The notes under the pieces: model-generated | Database searches by the model: none | The model's input: the letters and a program-made list of their open reading frames with translations, nothing else | Told to the model about the DNA's origin: nothing | Position numbers and translations under genes: made by a program | In this document: in pieces, positions 8,801-16,367 of the stretch | How the letters are laid out: each line of letters begins with the position of its first letter | Position numbering within the stretch: position 1 is the stretch's first letter | DNA from: Sabulitectum sp964386635 | GTDB taxonomy: Bacteria > Fermentibacterota > Fermentibacteria > Fermentibacterales > JCC-6 | Direction: 5' to 3' | DNA length: 64,000 bases | NCBI GenBank assembly: GCA_964386635.1 | Contig: CAYLRO010000009.1 | Span: 14,720-78,719, forward strand

Positions 8801-9161
8801 CATGAGACACCTGAAAACACGGAAATCCCATTTCAGAGAGAACCCTGGAAAAAAGCCACGAACGCATGTATGAACTGTCAAACCAGTCGGCATTGAAATT
8901 CCATGATGTTCTGCCCATATGAGGTTGATCCAGGGGAAATTCGATCCGGTAGGATTTCTTATCCTTTTCCCGGGTTGAGTCTCCCCTGATACGCATGGTG
9001 CAGTTCTCGTATACAGTATCGTCTGCAGTAACAGTGCAGGGGATGGAAATTTCTTCTTCCCAGTTGTCCATCATGTAGTCGAACTGTCCCTGATCACATG
9101 ATATCTGGTACTGAGGCAGCTGGGCAACAAAAAGGAGGCTGAACAGAGAAATCAGTCCCAT
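5898..9161 (-). CDS. large secreted CotH-kinase protein with beta-helix, lamin-tail and C-terminal sorting domains
   Basis: 1087 residues with a signal peptide (about 1-16). The CotH-type protein-kinase-like domain spans roughly 35-345: MRIRGDSTREKDKKSYRIEF, GDFRGLFLMLEPVNESFLE and the FPWDVDKVLY motif typical of the family's active centre. It is followed by an FnIII-like domain (about 375-465), then a right-handed parallel beta-helix (about 470-820, many short repeats such as VDNCFFRDN and VENCVIENC). A lamin-tail domain follows (about 850-960, LQVNELMAMNNS and DWIEVYN). The tail is a FlgD-like sorting domain (FIYDMAGRKISVV, FPSGVYLVLA). Bacterial CotH kinases phosphorylate secreted or surface proteins (known for spore coat CotH). 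The rest looks like adhesion scaffold. The start region carries GGAGG. Confidence 0.88.
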   Translation of the reverse strand: MGLISLFSLLFVAQLPQYQISCDQGQFDYMMDNWEEEISIPCTVTADDTVYENCTMRIRGDSTREKDKKSYRIEFPLDQPHMGRTSWNFNADWFDSSYMRSWLFSRVLSEMGFPCFQVSHAGLNVNGDFRGLFLMLEPVNESFLERYGFDPEGNLYKAQYDGACASIHDDVDSMWARKTGGSSGMNDLEELINHLEYRTPDQLQGFMDSTFSMYGPSGLIRMLAINAAFANNSTYYHNYYLFNDVLGTGRWFMFPWDVDKVLYTNLGISYGGCTNENWYDNPVHARTLTIPDFRQAFEDSVQRIYSTYLTEEKMTFWSDSLQYVLMEAVEQDTFDNTDPAGFLEALAELQLNLQSRRNDLEWQFQYKYFPFRSNRSDSLTAGSLEISWNPTSDPLGNPANYTVVVRDSLAGPDSLEVLRFEGIEDTLFTITGLGAGEYCWTVETDLQAGWRRTEATDRYNPFTVVEPVVLTGTLGGNTRLLRSMSPYYVPEEITISPGGTLEIEAGVTILMGEQGAINCFGSISSMGVQEDSVFFIPESSPAGWRGIRVENGTVNLDHTVVSGSRGYADSPGDDFAALACHSTEVTVDNCFFRDNWSCIKLHMGTAEINCSNFNGNRGELFFMEQGEAALISSCSFQDLEDPVASSMDGIEFHNCNDGSFMVQHCTVSNIDGDCIDMNASTVLIRDTYVSGSVDKGFSIGAPTGGSGAGSVVSVENCVIENCLTGIAVKDGAEALIDNVLLRDCATGVHAYEKTQGMGGGYAQVENSIFTSCSEDVSVEQGSVNVQWSLSSSSLLPGQGNITGDPRLDINGYPLWDSPCINAGDPATEDPDGSRRDMGAFFFPTMMYGLQVNELMAMNNSVILDDWNRSSDWIEVYNGTGYDLDAGVLVFSDSDSSGAEPWSVPRGTMIPAWGFMLFWADGDGWKGGTHLPFRLSGSGDGFSLGRIVPGSSTQPLLSVIEKVEFQEQTPDISIGRFPDGGEWQILDTPTPGYSNGTLYSVPVSLAWPRPNPCRTGTLFLDVTAAGGHTEVFIYDMAGRKISVVHDGNCDPGTSSFSCDTSNFPSGVYLVLARCAGQTPATAKFTVLR

Positions 9162-9184
9162 GAGTCAGCCTCCTTCCGTTAAGT

Positions 9185-10375
9185 CTATTTTGACAGTCTG
9201 AGAGTATCTCTCGCAATCATCAGTTCTTCATTGGTAGGCACAACAAGTACGGTAACTTTGCTGTTGGGAGTTGATATGATCTTCTCCTCACCCTTGCTCT
9301 TGTTGGCTTCCAGGTCCAGTTCTATTCCCAGAACACCCAGTTTATCACAGATAAGCTCTCGAAGTTCCCAGCCGTTCTCCCCGATACCTGCGGTGAACAC
9401 AAGAGCATCCAGTTTTCCAAGGGTTACAGCATAGGAACCGATGTACTTCCTGACTCTGTCTGCGAACATCTCAAAAGCCAGTTTTGACTTCCGGTCACCC
9501 TTCCACATCTCCTCCTCCACATCTCTCATGTCCATGGAGAATCCGCTTATGCCCAGAAGACCGCTTTCCTTGTAAACCATGTTCTTAACCTGCTGAAGAG
9601 TCCATCCCCTGTTTTCCATAAGATCGAACAGGATAGCCGGGTCGACATCTCCGGATCTGGTTCCCATCATGACACCGCAGAAGGTTCCGAAACCCAGGCT
9701 GGTGTCAATGGACCTTCCACCTTCAACTGCTGTAAGAGAAGATCCGTTTCCCAGATGACAGGTTATGGTATTCACCTCTTCAAGCGGTTTGCCAAGTACC
9801 TCTGCTGCGCGCTGAGAGACGAACTGATGGCTGGTGCCGTGAAAACCGAAACGCCTTATCCCGTAATCTTCATAAAGCTTGTAGGGAAGGCTGTATACGT
9901 AATTAACTTCCGGCATGGTCTGATGAAATGCAGTATCGAACACAGCCACATTGGGAACTCCAGGCAGTTTCTTCATTGCGGCTCTGATACCCATGATGTT
10001 GGCAGGATTGTGAAGAGGGGCCATTTCACTCACCTCTTCAAGACCCGCTAGAACCTCGTCATTAATCAGAACGCTGCTTGTGAATTTCTCTCCGCCGTGT
10101 ACAACCCTGTGGCCGCAGGCCCCAATCTCCTCAAGTGAGGAAATTGCACCCTTTTCCGGGTGAACTATGATACCGAGCACCATTTCAAGACCGGTCTCAT
10201 GGTTGGGTATAGGCTTATTGATCTCGGTCTTTTCACCGCGGCATTTGTACTTCATTCTGCCCTGATCCTGGCCTATTCTCTCAATAAGACCCGACGCCAG
10301 CATCTTTTCTCTTTCACCGTCCACTACCTGAAACTTTATGGACGAACTTCCACTGTTGATAACAAGTATCTTCAT
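9185..10375 (-). CDS. ackA: acetate kinase
   Basis: 396 residues from ATG 10375 (AAGAGG 7-8 nt upstream), the usual family length. It makes ATP and acetate from acetyl phosphate and ADP in the cytoplasm. ASKHA-fold motifs are clear: MKILVINSGSSSIKFQV at the N-terminus, HRVVHGGE, FGFHGTSHQ, CHLGNGSSLTA, GTRSGDVDP and TAGIGENG. No phosphotransacetylase gene is adjacent, so its partner must be elsewhere. The 83-nt gap upstream holds a good promoter candidate, so it can be transcribed apart from the O-antigen-ligase-like gene. CotH follows 23 nt downstream. Confidence 0.97.
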   Translation of the reverse strand: MKILVINSGSSSIKFQVVDGEREKMLASGLIERIGQDQGRMKYKCRGEKTEINKPIPNHETGLEMVLGIIVHPEKGAISSLEEIGACGHRVVHGGEKFTSSVLINDEVLAGLEEVSEMAPLHNPANIMGIRAAMKKLPGVPNVAVFDTAFHQTMPEVNYVYSLPYKLYEDYGIRRFGFHGTSHQFVSQRAAEVLGKPLEEVNTITCHLGNGSSLTAVEGGRSIDTSLGFGTFCGVMMGTRSGDVDPAILFDLMENRGWTLQQVKNMVYKESGLLGISGFSMDMRDVEEEMWKGDRKSKLAFEMFADRVRKYIGSYAVTLGKLDALVFTAGIGENGWELRELICDKLGVLGIELDLEANKSKGEEKIISTPNSKVTVLVVPTNEELMIARDTLRLSK

Positions 10376-10433
10376 TTCAGCCTCTTGATCTACTTGAATT
10401 TCTTTTGTGTGAAAACAGGGATTACTTCCGTGA

Positions 10434-10462
10434 AACATACCGTTTTCCCGGTTATTTTTCAA
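10434..10462 (-). promoter_or_regulatory. predicted sigma70-type promoter for ackA
   Basis: On the minus strand: TTGAAA (10457-10462), a 17-nt spacer and TATGTT (10434-10439). The -35 overlaps the stop region of the upstream gene. The leader to the ackA ATG would be about 50 nt. Confidence 0.45.
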
Positions 10463-11868
10463 CTGGATTCTGCTGCTCTGCCGCCTCTCAGGGTTTCCAT
10501 GAGAGCAAAGAGAAACGCCCATATGCAAGTAAACCTGTAATTGGTTATCAGCGAACTACTTAATGCGGCAATAAGCAGAGCTGTAAAGGAAGCGGTAAGC
10601 CATAGCGCAAGCACTGTGTTATTTTGGGACGAACTGCTTAGTGCAATGCGGAAACTGCCTGCAATTCCTCCGGCATACAGCAAAGCCAGCACCGTCATTC
10701 CCGCAAGGCCTGTGTTAAGCAGCAGCTGGAAGAAACTCCCGTCAACGTAAGGAATGGATACCACTGCCATGAGATCCGGTCTGAAATAAGTGATCTCATG
10801 ACCGAAACCTGTTCCCATGAGAAGAGTTACTGGAGATTCAGTAACAGTTCCTGTAATTTCCCACCAGGAGAGAAATCTTGCCCAGAGGGAAACATCGCCT
10901 CCAAGACCACCGTCGGCACCTCCGCCTCTGGCCACAACATCTCCTGCACTGAGAAGCCCTGCAGCTGAGACAAATGCCACGGAACCTGCAGTAAAAATCA
11001 GAAGAAGGATGATCCTGGCAAGCAGAGGTGCCACTCGTATTCCCTCTCTGCCGGATCTGCCCAGTTCAGCAGTAAATGCGGCAAGCGCTCCTGTAGCAAC
11101 TGCGAGCCAGAGAGCCCTTGACTGACCCAGCAGGAGTGCAGATCCCATGATGAGCAGTGCAGCAAGCCCGGGTATCATGGGAACACTCTTTACCCTCTTC
11201 CAGAGGGCAAAACCTGTAAACAGCAACCCTACCATTACCACATTCAACTCTCTTGAGCTTACCCTGAGACCGGATGTCACCCTGGTGTAAACACCTTCTC
11301 CTCCAAGAAATCCTTTTACTATTACAACCACTGATGCAACAAGAGATGCCCAGGCAACAGTTGCTGTAATCAGCCTGATGTTACGCCTCTTCTTCAGAAT
11401 CCACATGCAGGGAAAAAAGAACAGATATCCCAGAATGGTTTTCATGAACATCCAGGCACTCTCCGGATCATACCCTTTAACAAGACCTCTGAGAAAACTC
11501 AACAGGGAAAGTGCCACAAGCAGCACAATAAGCCTGCCGGAAGAAGATGAAACAACCCTTCCATCGCCATCACTCACCGCTGCCATCCACAGGGCAAAGA
11601 TCCAGATCTGCAGAACAAAATCCGGCGTAAGTGAAAAGGGACCTGCATAAATTCTGAGAGAGCCCAGGAAAAGAGTGGTGAAGACTATCTGAACAGCAAA
11701 CATGAGAGAGGTTATCTGAGATGGGTAGCCCATGAGCATAACTGTTATCAGAAGAAATACGGCAACAGCGGATGCCACATACAGAGTACCAGTTACAATA
11801 CCTGCTGCCAGAAGAATACATATCAGAACAAGACCGGTTTTCAGCAACCGGTCAGAGCCTTCACCCAT
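10459..11868 (-). CDS. O-antigen ligase/polymerase-like membrane protein
   Basis: 469 residues from ATG 11868, which overlaps the previous stop by 8 nt. A TTG at 11889 is in frame but lacks support. About 10-12 hydrophobic helices cover the length. The central QSRALWLAVATGALAAF and the late YVDGSFFQLLLNTGLAG resemble the conserved parts of the Wzy_C/WaaL family, which transfers or polymerises polyprenyl-linked glycans on the periplasmic face. A large periplasmic loop (about 300-370, rich in Gly/Ala) lies between them, as in WaaL. Other exopolysaccharide polymerases share this topology, so ligase versus polymerase stays open. Downstream of the GAF-domain gene. Confidence 0.75.
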   Translation of the reverse strand: MGEGSDRLLKTGLVLICILLAAGIVTGTLYVASAVAVFLLITVMLMGYPSQITSLMFAVQIVFTTLFLGSLRIYAGPFSLTPDFVLQIWIFALWMAAVSDGDGRVVSSSSGRLIVLLVALSLLSFLRGLVKGYDPESAWMFMKTILGYLFFFPCMWILKKRRNIRLITATVAWASLVASVVVIVKGFLGGEGVYTRVTSGLRVSSRELNVVMVGLLFTGFALWKRVKSVPMIPGLAALLIMGSALLLGQSRALWLAVATGALAAFTAELGRSGREGIRVAPLLARIILLLIFTAGSVAFVSAAGLLSAGDVVARGGGADGGLGGDVSLWARFLSWWEITGTVTESPVTLLMGTGFGHEITYFRPDLMAVVSIPYVDGSFFQLLLNTGLAGMTVLALLYAGGIAGSFRIALSSSSQNNTVLALWLTASFTALLIAALSSSLITNYRFTCIWAFLFALMETLRGGRAAESS

Positions 11869-12340
11869 TAAAACCTGCTGCTCCGGCAACGGTTCCGGCA
11901 GTTACTTCAGCAACCCAGTTGAGAAACTCTGCGTCTGCTTCAGAAAATGCTGAAACCCCGTGGGAATCAAGATCGAGCTCCCCTACCAGAGTTCCCTCCC
12001 ACAACACCGGGGCAACATACTCGCTTCTGACATCAGGGCTGCAGGAAAGGTAATTGGATTCTGCATTCACATCATCTATTATGAATACTTCAAGGGTGTC
12101 TGCAGCCTGGCCGCAGATTCCCTTTCCGAATCCAATTCTGGTGTGTTCAGTTGCCTGCCCGGCAAAGGGGCCCAGAACCAGCTCTCTCTCTCTTTTGATG
12201 TCAACGAGATAGTATCCTGCCCAGTCATAGCCTGGTTTTTCTCTGTGCAGAAAATCACACACAGCCTGCAGCTTCTCTTCAGGCTGTGCTTTTTTTTCAA
12301 GGATATCCAGAATTCTGCTCTTCAGTTCTTTAAACGTCAT
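11861..12340 (-). CDS. GAF-domain protein, free methionine-(R)-sulfoxide reductase-like
   Basis: 159 residues. ATG 12340 is chosen over ATG 12346 because GGGAGG abuts 12346 but sits 6 nt before 12340. The single GAF domain follows the fRMsr (MsrC) pattern: GYDWAGYYLV, LVLGPFAGQ, IGFGKGICG, VFIIDDVNAESNYLSC, then VAPVLWEGTLVGELDLDS. Of the three family cysteines, Cys76 and Cys100 are present with the expected 24-residue spacing, but the first is replaced by His66. It may still reduce free Met sulfoxide through the remaining pair, or be a ligand-binding relative. It overlaps the CMD gene upstream by 11 nt and the membrane-protein gene downstream by 8 nt. Confidence 0.8.
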   Translation of the reverse strand: MTFKELKSRILDILEKKAQPEEKLQAVCDFLHREKPGYDWAGYYLVDIKRERELVLGPFAGQATEHTRIGFGKGICGQAADTLEVFIIDDVNAESNYLSCSPDVRSEYVAPVLWEGTLVGELDLDSHGVSAFSEADAEFLNWVAEVTAGTVAGAAGFNG

Positions 12341-12695
12341 GGGCATCCTCCCGTTCAGCAGATTCCCAGAGAGAGAGGGCTCGTCTTACATGGGGAATGG
12401 TGATTGAACCTCCCACCACCATGCCTATGCCCATTGCCTCTGCAAGCTGTTCAGTTGATATACCTGTTTCCCTGCATCTGTGAACATGCCACGCGATGCA
12501 ATCATCGCACCTGAGAACCAGAGAGGCTGTGAGGCCCAGAAGCTCTTTTGTCTGTTCAGTAAGAGCGCCTGCATTGTATGCCTGGGAATCCACACTTAAA
12601 AGCCGTTTCATTATCCTGTCGGAGTTATCAATAACCACTTTATTCAAATCTTCTCTGTTCTGAAGAAATGCCTTCATTGATCGATTTTCGGACAT
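12330..12695 (-). CDS. carboxymuconolactone-decarboxylase (AhpD-like) family protein
   Basis: 121 residues. ATG 12695 has a good SD (GGGGAG); ATG 12677 forms an ATGA overlap with the upstream stop but has no SD. The family core is seen in LTEQTKELLGLTASLVLRCDDCIAWHVHRCRETG: a Cys-x-x-Cys followed by His, as in AhpD-type alkylhydroperoxidases, where the pair does thiol-disulfide chemistry. MGIGMVVGGSITIPHVRRAL is the typical C-terminal helix pair. It is likely a small cytoplasmic redox protein, which fits its neighbour, the methionine-sulfoxide-reductase-like GAF protein. Confidence 0.85.
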   Translation of the reverse strand: MSENRSMKAFLQNREDLNKVVIDNSDRIMKRLLSVDSQAYNAGALTEQTKELLGLTASLVLRCDDCIAWHVHRCRETGISTEQLAEAMGIGMVVGGSITIPHVRRALSLWESAEREDAHDV

Positions 12696-14983
12696 TCTCT
12701 CCCCTTCAGCCCGTTTCTCATGAGAACGAGCGCTGTCACATCATCCAGCTGATCGCCGGAACCCCTGAACTTTTCAAGCAGCTCCGTGAGTTTACTTATT
12801 ACTGTTTCAGGCGACTCGCTGCTGTGCTTCTCGAGGAATTTTCCAAGTCTTTCTGCACCGAAAGGTTCTTCCTCCGGAGACATTGTTTCGGTAACACCGT
12901 CTGTATAGAGAAGGAGCCTGGCACCTTCGGGAAAATCTACCTCATCCATGAGATATTCAGCTTCAGGCAGCACTCCCAGAATCAGTCCTCCACAGTCAAG
13001 GCTGCAGAAATATCCTTCCCTGCTGTCCGAATAGAGCAGCGGAGGATCGTGTCCTGCACAGCAGTACTGCATCCTGCCGTTCTTCGTATCCACCACTGCA
13101 AGAAAGAAAGTGATGAATGTTGCATCAGGCATCCGGTCGCAGAGTGACAGGTTAAGCTTGGATACGGTTCTTTCCAGAGAAAGATTTTCTCTGAGAAGAG
13201 TTCGCAGGCTTGCCTGCAGAGCAGCCATGAGCATTGCTGCTGCTGCTCCTTTGCCGGACACATCTGCTACTGCCACTGCCATTCTTCCTTCTGACAGATG
13301 GATCACATCATAGTAGTCTCCGCCCATTACCCTGCATGGAATACTGACGGCTTCCAGCTCCCAGCCGTCGGGAACCTCCACTGATCCCGGCAGAAGGTCT
13401 CGCTGTATGTTCCTGGCCAGTTCAAGCTCACGTTCCAGAGACTGGCGCTGAAGCTTTTCACCGAAGAGGCGGGCACTCTGTATCGCCTGTGCTATCTGCC
13501 TTGTAAAACTGTCAAAGAGACCCCTGGTGTAGTCGAGAAAGAAGAACTGCTTTGAACTAGCAGCAATGATCACACCAAGTCTTTCACCCCGTACCTCAAC
13601 AGGTGCAGCCACCAGGGATGCGATCCTGGAGTAGCCTTCTGAATTGATCTCCAGCCGGCGGAGTGTGCTTCTTCTGTAATTATTGATCATGAATCCATGA
13701 CCGGTTGCATCAATTCGCTGCCCGACTCCCTTGTACCATCTTGAATCCAGTTTCTTCAGACATCCGCTCCAGTCGCCGGGTTTGGAATGAATGTGACTGG
13801 AACCGGAGTTCAGGTGAAACCAGCAGGCTTCTGCACCTGTGAGTTTTACTCCAAGTCTGACAGCTGCTGTACACAACTGGTCAAGCTCAAAACTGGAATG
13901 AAGGGCCTGGCTGAGATCCTGCAGTGTGGAAAGCTCCCTGCCTCTCTTTTCAAGTATCCTCGCTGTGGGAAGCTGAAGAAGCATTGTTATGAATGCAAAC
14001 AGTATGTAGGGAGCAATCACCATTACAACCGCTGCGTCCAGACCACCTGTTACAGGATAGGAACTTCCCTCAAGCTGGTAGTAGATATCCCTGATCATCA
14101 CAACAGACACCAGGGTTGCAAAAAGCAGAAGGTACCTTGATCGTCTGGAAAGGTACTGAATCCACCTCTGGCAGAATCCCAGCATTACTGAAAGAGTCAG
14201 CAGAATGAAACTGGACAGCTGAACTTCAATCCCCTGGAACAGATCACTGCTGGAGGTGATGAGAACATTGAAACCGATTACATGAAGAAGAGAAACCACA
14301 AAGACCATACCTGTTGTTATCCGGTAGAGGGTTACTGTCAGAGGTGTTCTGTCTATGTATATGAAGCCCCTGAGTGCCGCAAGCAGAATTATCGACACCG
14401 CTAGAATGGCCAGCCTGAGCAGAGGGATCATTTCCACCGGTGCAGGAGTACGATTCCCTTCTGAAAAAAGTGTATCCGGCCCTGCAGATGTGTCCACACT
14501 GGTGGATGTAAGGAAAGCATCAATGAGAACACCGGTTGCAACACCGGTAACCTCTCCCAGAGTGTTGATGAAGTTGCCGGTCTCATCTGTAAATGCTGAG
14601 TCCACAAAATTTCGAACATGGCTGCTTCCCGCTTCAGCAACACTGTCTATTCTCTCTCCAAGGTCTTTTATCTTTGATGCCCTGTCTGAAGATTCTTGTA
14701 TTACAGGAATCTGCTGCCTGTTATCTGATATTCCTGAAAGACCCCACAGCAGAACAACAGAGAAAAAACAGAGAACAAGCCGTCTTGAAAGGCTCAGCCC
14801 CTTAAGAAATTCACTTGCACCAAGGAAGAAGAAAAAACCTGCTGCAACAAACAGAACCCCTGCAGTCATCCTTGTTACCGAGTTCCCCAGCGAGCTGGGT
14901 GGAAACAGAATAAGAAGAAGCGCCAGAAGGATTAGAGCTTCTCTGAAAAACTTTCTTCTTTTAAAAAAACCAGATCTTCCCAT
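12674..14983 (-). CDS. membrane GAF-PP2C (RsbU/SpoIIE-type) serine phosphatase
   Basis: 769 residues from ATG 14983, in a TGATG overlap with the hisS stop and preceded by AGGGG. The N-terminal third has about eight hydrophobic helices in two groups split by a periplasmic stretch (about 85-185). A GAF domain follows (about 345-510), then a linker ELELARNIQRDLLPG, typical for RsbU-like phosphatases. The PPM domain comes last (about 550-765), with the metal-binding MGGDYYDV, VADVSGKGAAAAMLMA, CCAGHDPPLLY, LLLYTDGVTET and DDVTALVL. Known relatives dephosphorylate anti-anti-sigma factors, setting off a partner-switch stress response. No RsbV/RsbW partner lies in this window. Confidence 0.9.
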   Translation of the reverse strand: MGRSGFFKRRKFFREALILLALLLILFPPSSLGNSVTRMTAGVLFVAAGFFFFLGASEFLKGLSLSRRLVLCFFSVVLLWGLSGISDNRQQIPVIQESSDRASKIKDLGERIDSVAEAGSSHVRNFVDSAFTDETGNFINTLGEVTGVATGVLIDAFLTSTSVDTSAGPDTLFSEGNRTPAPVEMIPLLRLAILAVSIILLAALRGFIYIDRTPLTVTLYRITTGMVFVVSLLHVIGFNVLITSSSDLFQGIEVQLSSFILLTLSVMLGFCQRWIQYLSRRSRYLLLFATLVSVVMIRDIYYQLEGSSYPVTGGLDAAVVMVIAPYILFAFITMLLQLPTARILEKRGRELSTLQDLSQALHSSFELDQLCTAAVRLGVKLTGAEACWFHLNSGSSHIHSKPGDWSGCLKKLDSRWYKGVGQRIDATGHGFMINNYRRSTLRRLEINSEGYSRIASLVAAPVEVRGERLGVIIAASSKQFFFLDYTRGLFDSFTRQIAQAIQSARLFGEKLQRQSLERELELARNIQRDLLPGSVEVPDGWELEAVSIPCRVMGGDYYDVIHLSEGRMAVAVADVSGKGAAAAMLMAALQASLRTLLRENLSLERTVSKLNLSLCDRMPDATFITFFLAVVDTKNGRMQYCCAGHDPPLLYSDSREGYFCSLDCGGLILGVLPEAEYLMDEVDFPEGARLLLYTDGVTETMSPEEEPFGAERLGKFLEKHSSESPETVISKLTELLEKFRGSGDQLDDVTALVLMRNGLKGRECPKIDQ

Positions 14984-16281
14984 CACCCCTGCTTCAATCT
15001 GATTGCTATCTCTTCAGGAGAACCGGTGAAGATCTCCCCGCTGCCAAGGATCTTTACAGTACAGTATTCACCGGCAACCTCGTCCGGTCCCATTGTAACA
15101 ACGGCTTTGATACCCTTGCGTGATGCCTCGTTGAACTGCTTGCTGAGTTTCTTTCCGGAAACATCCAGCATGACTCTGAGACCGCATTTTCTCAGCTTCA
15201 AAGCCACAGCACCGGAAGCTCCCAGTTCATTCTCTGAAAACACTGCAATAAAAACATCAGCTGAAGCACTGTTCTGAACAGAGTCCGGTATGAGCCCATA
15301 AGTTTCCAGAAAGAGAGTTAGAGTAAGAACTCCCATCCCTAAACCGACTCCGGATATCTTCTTGTTTCCGAACAATCCGACAAGATTATCATATCTTCCT
15401 CCACCGCAGAGAGATCTGCGATTCTCTCCGCCGGTATCCATCAGTTCGAAGACTATACCTGTGTAGTAATCAAGACCTCGAACCACTCCAGGAGAAAAAC
15501 AGCAGCTTGCCGCACCGGTTTCCTCAAGAAGTTCACTGAACCGGACAACCTCATCAAATGAATCGGAACCCTCCATAAGAGAACTGAGCCAGTTGTTATC
15601 AACAGAGTCAACTGATACCAGTTTTTCAATTCTGCACGCTGTTTCCATGTTATCGCATGAATCGAGAAGAAGCTCCGACCAGGCTTCAGGTCTCATCTTG
15701 TCCTGTTTGTCAATGGCTGAAAACACATTCTTCAGATGGTCATCTGTCACACCGCATCTGCCAAGAGCGTCGGTCATGAACCGCCTGCTTGACCAGCCAA
15801 TTCTGTAAATAGCGGGCTGTGCACCGAATCGCTGCATGATATCCTGCAACACCAGAATGATTTCAAGCTCTGCAGCAAGATCGCCGGTTCCCAGAACATC
15901 AATATTGTACTGAAGGAACTCTCTTACCCGGCCTCTCTGCGGTCTCTCATATCTGTAACAGAGAGGCATTGAGAACCATCTGACAGGAAGCCTGAGCTCG
16001 CCGCTCCCGGCAACCATTCTGGCAAGGGAGGGAGTCATTTCAGGTCTCATTATTACCTGACGATCTCCCCTGTCCCTGAATGAATAGCTCTGCCTGCCCA
16101 CCAGTTCTCCGCCTGATTTTGCAGCAAACAGAGCAAGTGGTTCAAGTACAGGGCCGTCATACTGTTCAAACCCCGCCTGTTCAGAGCAGCTTGACAGAAC
16201 CTCAGTAACATACTTTTCGGCTCTGAATTCCTCCGGATACCTCTGACGCATTCCCCCGAGAGGTTTGGTGGAAAGAGACAT
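14983..16281 (-). CDS. hisS: histidyl-tRNA synthetase
   Basis: 432 residues from ATG 16281, with AAGGAG 7-8 nt upstream. It charges tRNA-His in the cytoplasm. Class II motifs are present: motif 1 around RAEKYVTEVLSSCSEQAGF, motif 2 in SMPLCYRYERPQRGRVREFLQYN and motif 3 in ISGVGLGMGVLTL. The histidine-binding loops are GLDYYTGIVFEL and SLCGGGRYDNLVGLFG. The C-terminal anticodon-binding domain begins near residue 335 (ADVFIAVFSENELG). Length is normal. It seems to open a transcription unit with its own promoter, continuing into the PP2C, CMD, GAF and O-antigen-ligase-like genes by overlapping starts. Confidence 0.96.
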   Translation of the reverse strand: MSLSTKPLGGMRQRYPEEFRAEKYVTEVLSSCSEQAGFEQYDGPVLEPLALFAAKSGGELVGRQSYSFRDRGDRQVIMRPEMTPSLARMVAGSGELRLPVRWFSMPLCYRYERPQRGRVREFLQYNIDVLGTGDLAAELEIILVLQDIMQRFGAQPAIYRIGWSSRRFMTDALGRCGVTDDHLKNVFSAIDKQDKMRPEAWSELLLDSCDNMETACRIEKLVSVDSVDNNWLSSLMEGSDSFDEVVRFSELLEETGAASCCFSPGVVRGLDYYTGIVFELMDTGGENRRSLCGGGRYDNLVGLFGNKKISGVGLGMGVLTLTLFLETYGLIPDSVQNSASADVFIAVFSENELGASGAVALKLRKCGLRVMLDVSGKKLSKQFNEASRKGIKAVVTMGPDEVAGEYCTVKILGSGEIFTGSPEEIAIRLKQG

Positions 16282-16303
16282 GCAACACTCCTTTTAAATA
16301 CCC

Positions 16304-16313
16304 CACAATTGTG
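16304..16313. promoter_or_regulatory. palindrome CACAATTGTG in the hisS leader
   Basis: A perfect 10-bp palindrome about 20 nt downstream of the predicted -10 and about 22 nt before the hisS ATG. A transcription-factor half-site pair or chance are both possible. Confidence 0.25.
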
Positions 16314-16333
16314 AGTAAATGAATAACCTGATT

Positions 16334-16362
16334 ATTCTACCCCGGGGAAATATACTCTGCAA
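16334..16362 (-). promoter_or_regulatory. predicted promoter for hisS
   Basis: Minus strand: TTGCAG (16357-16362), a 17-nt spacer and TAGAAT (16334-16339, five of six consensus bases). It sits in the 86-nt gap after the DUF169 gene; the leader would be about 45 nt. Confidence 0.5.
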
Positions 16363-16367
16363 CCCTG

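Noticed and set aside
14355..15002. 215-codon plus-strand open frame
   Set aside because: Antisense to the membrane part of the PP2C gene; low-complexity and no recognisable domain.
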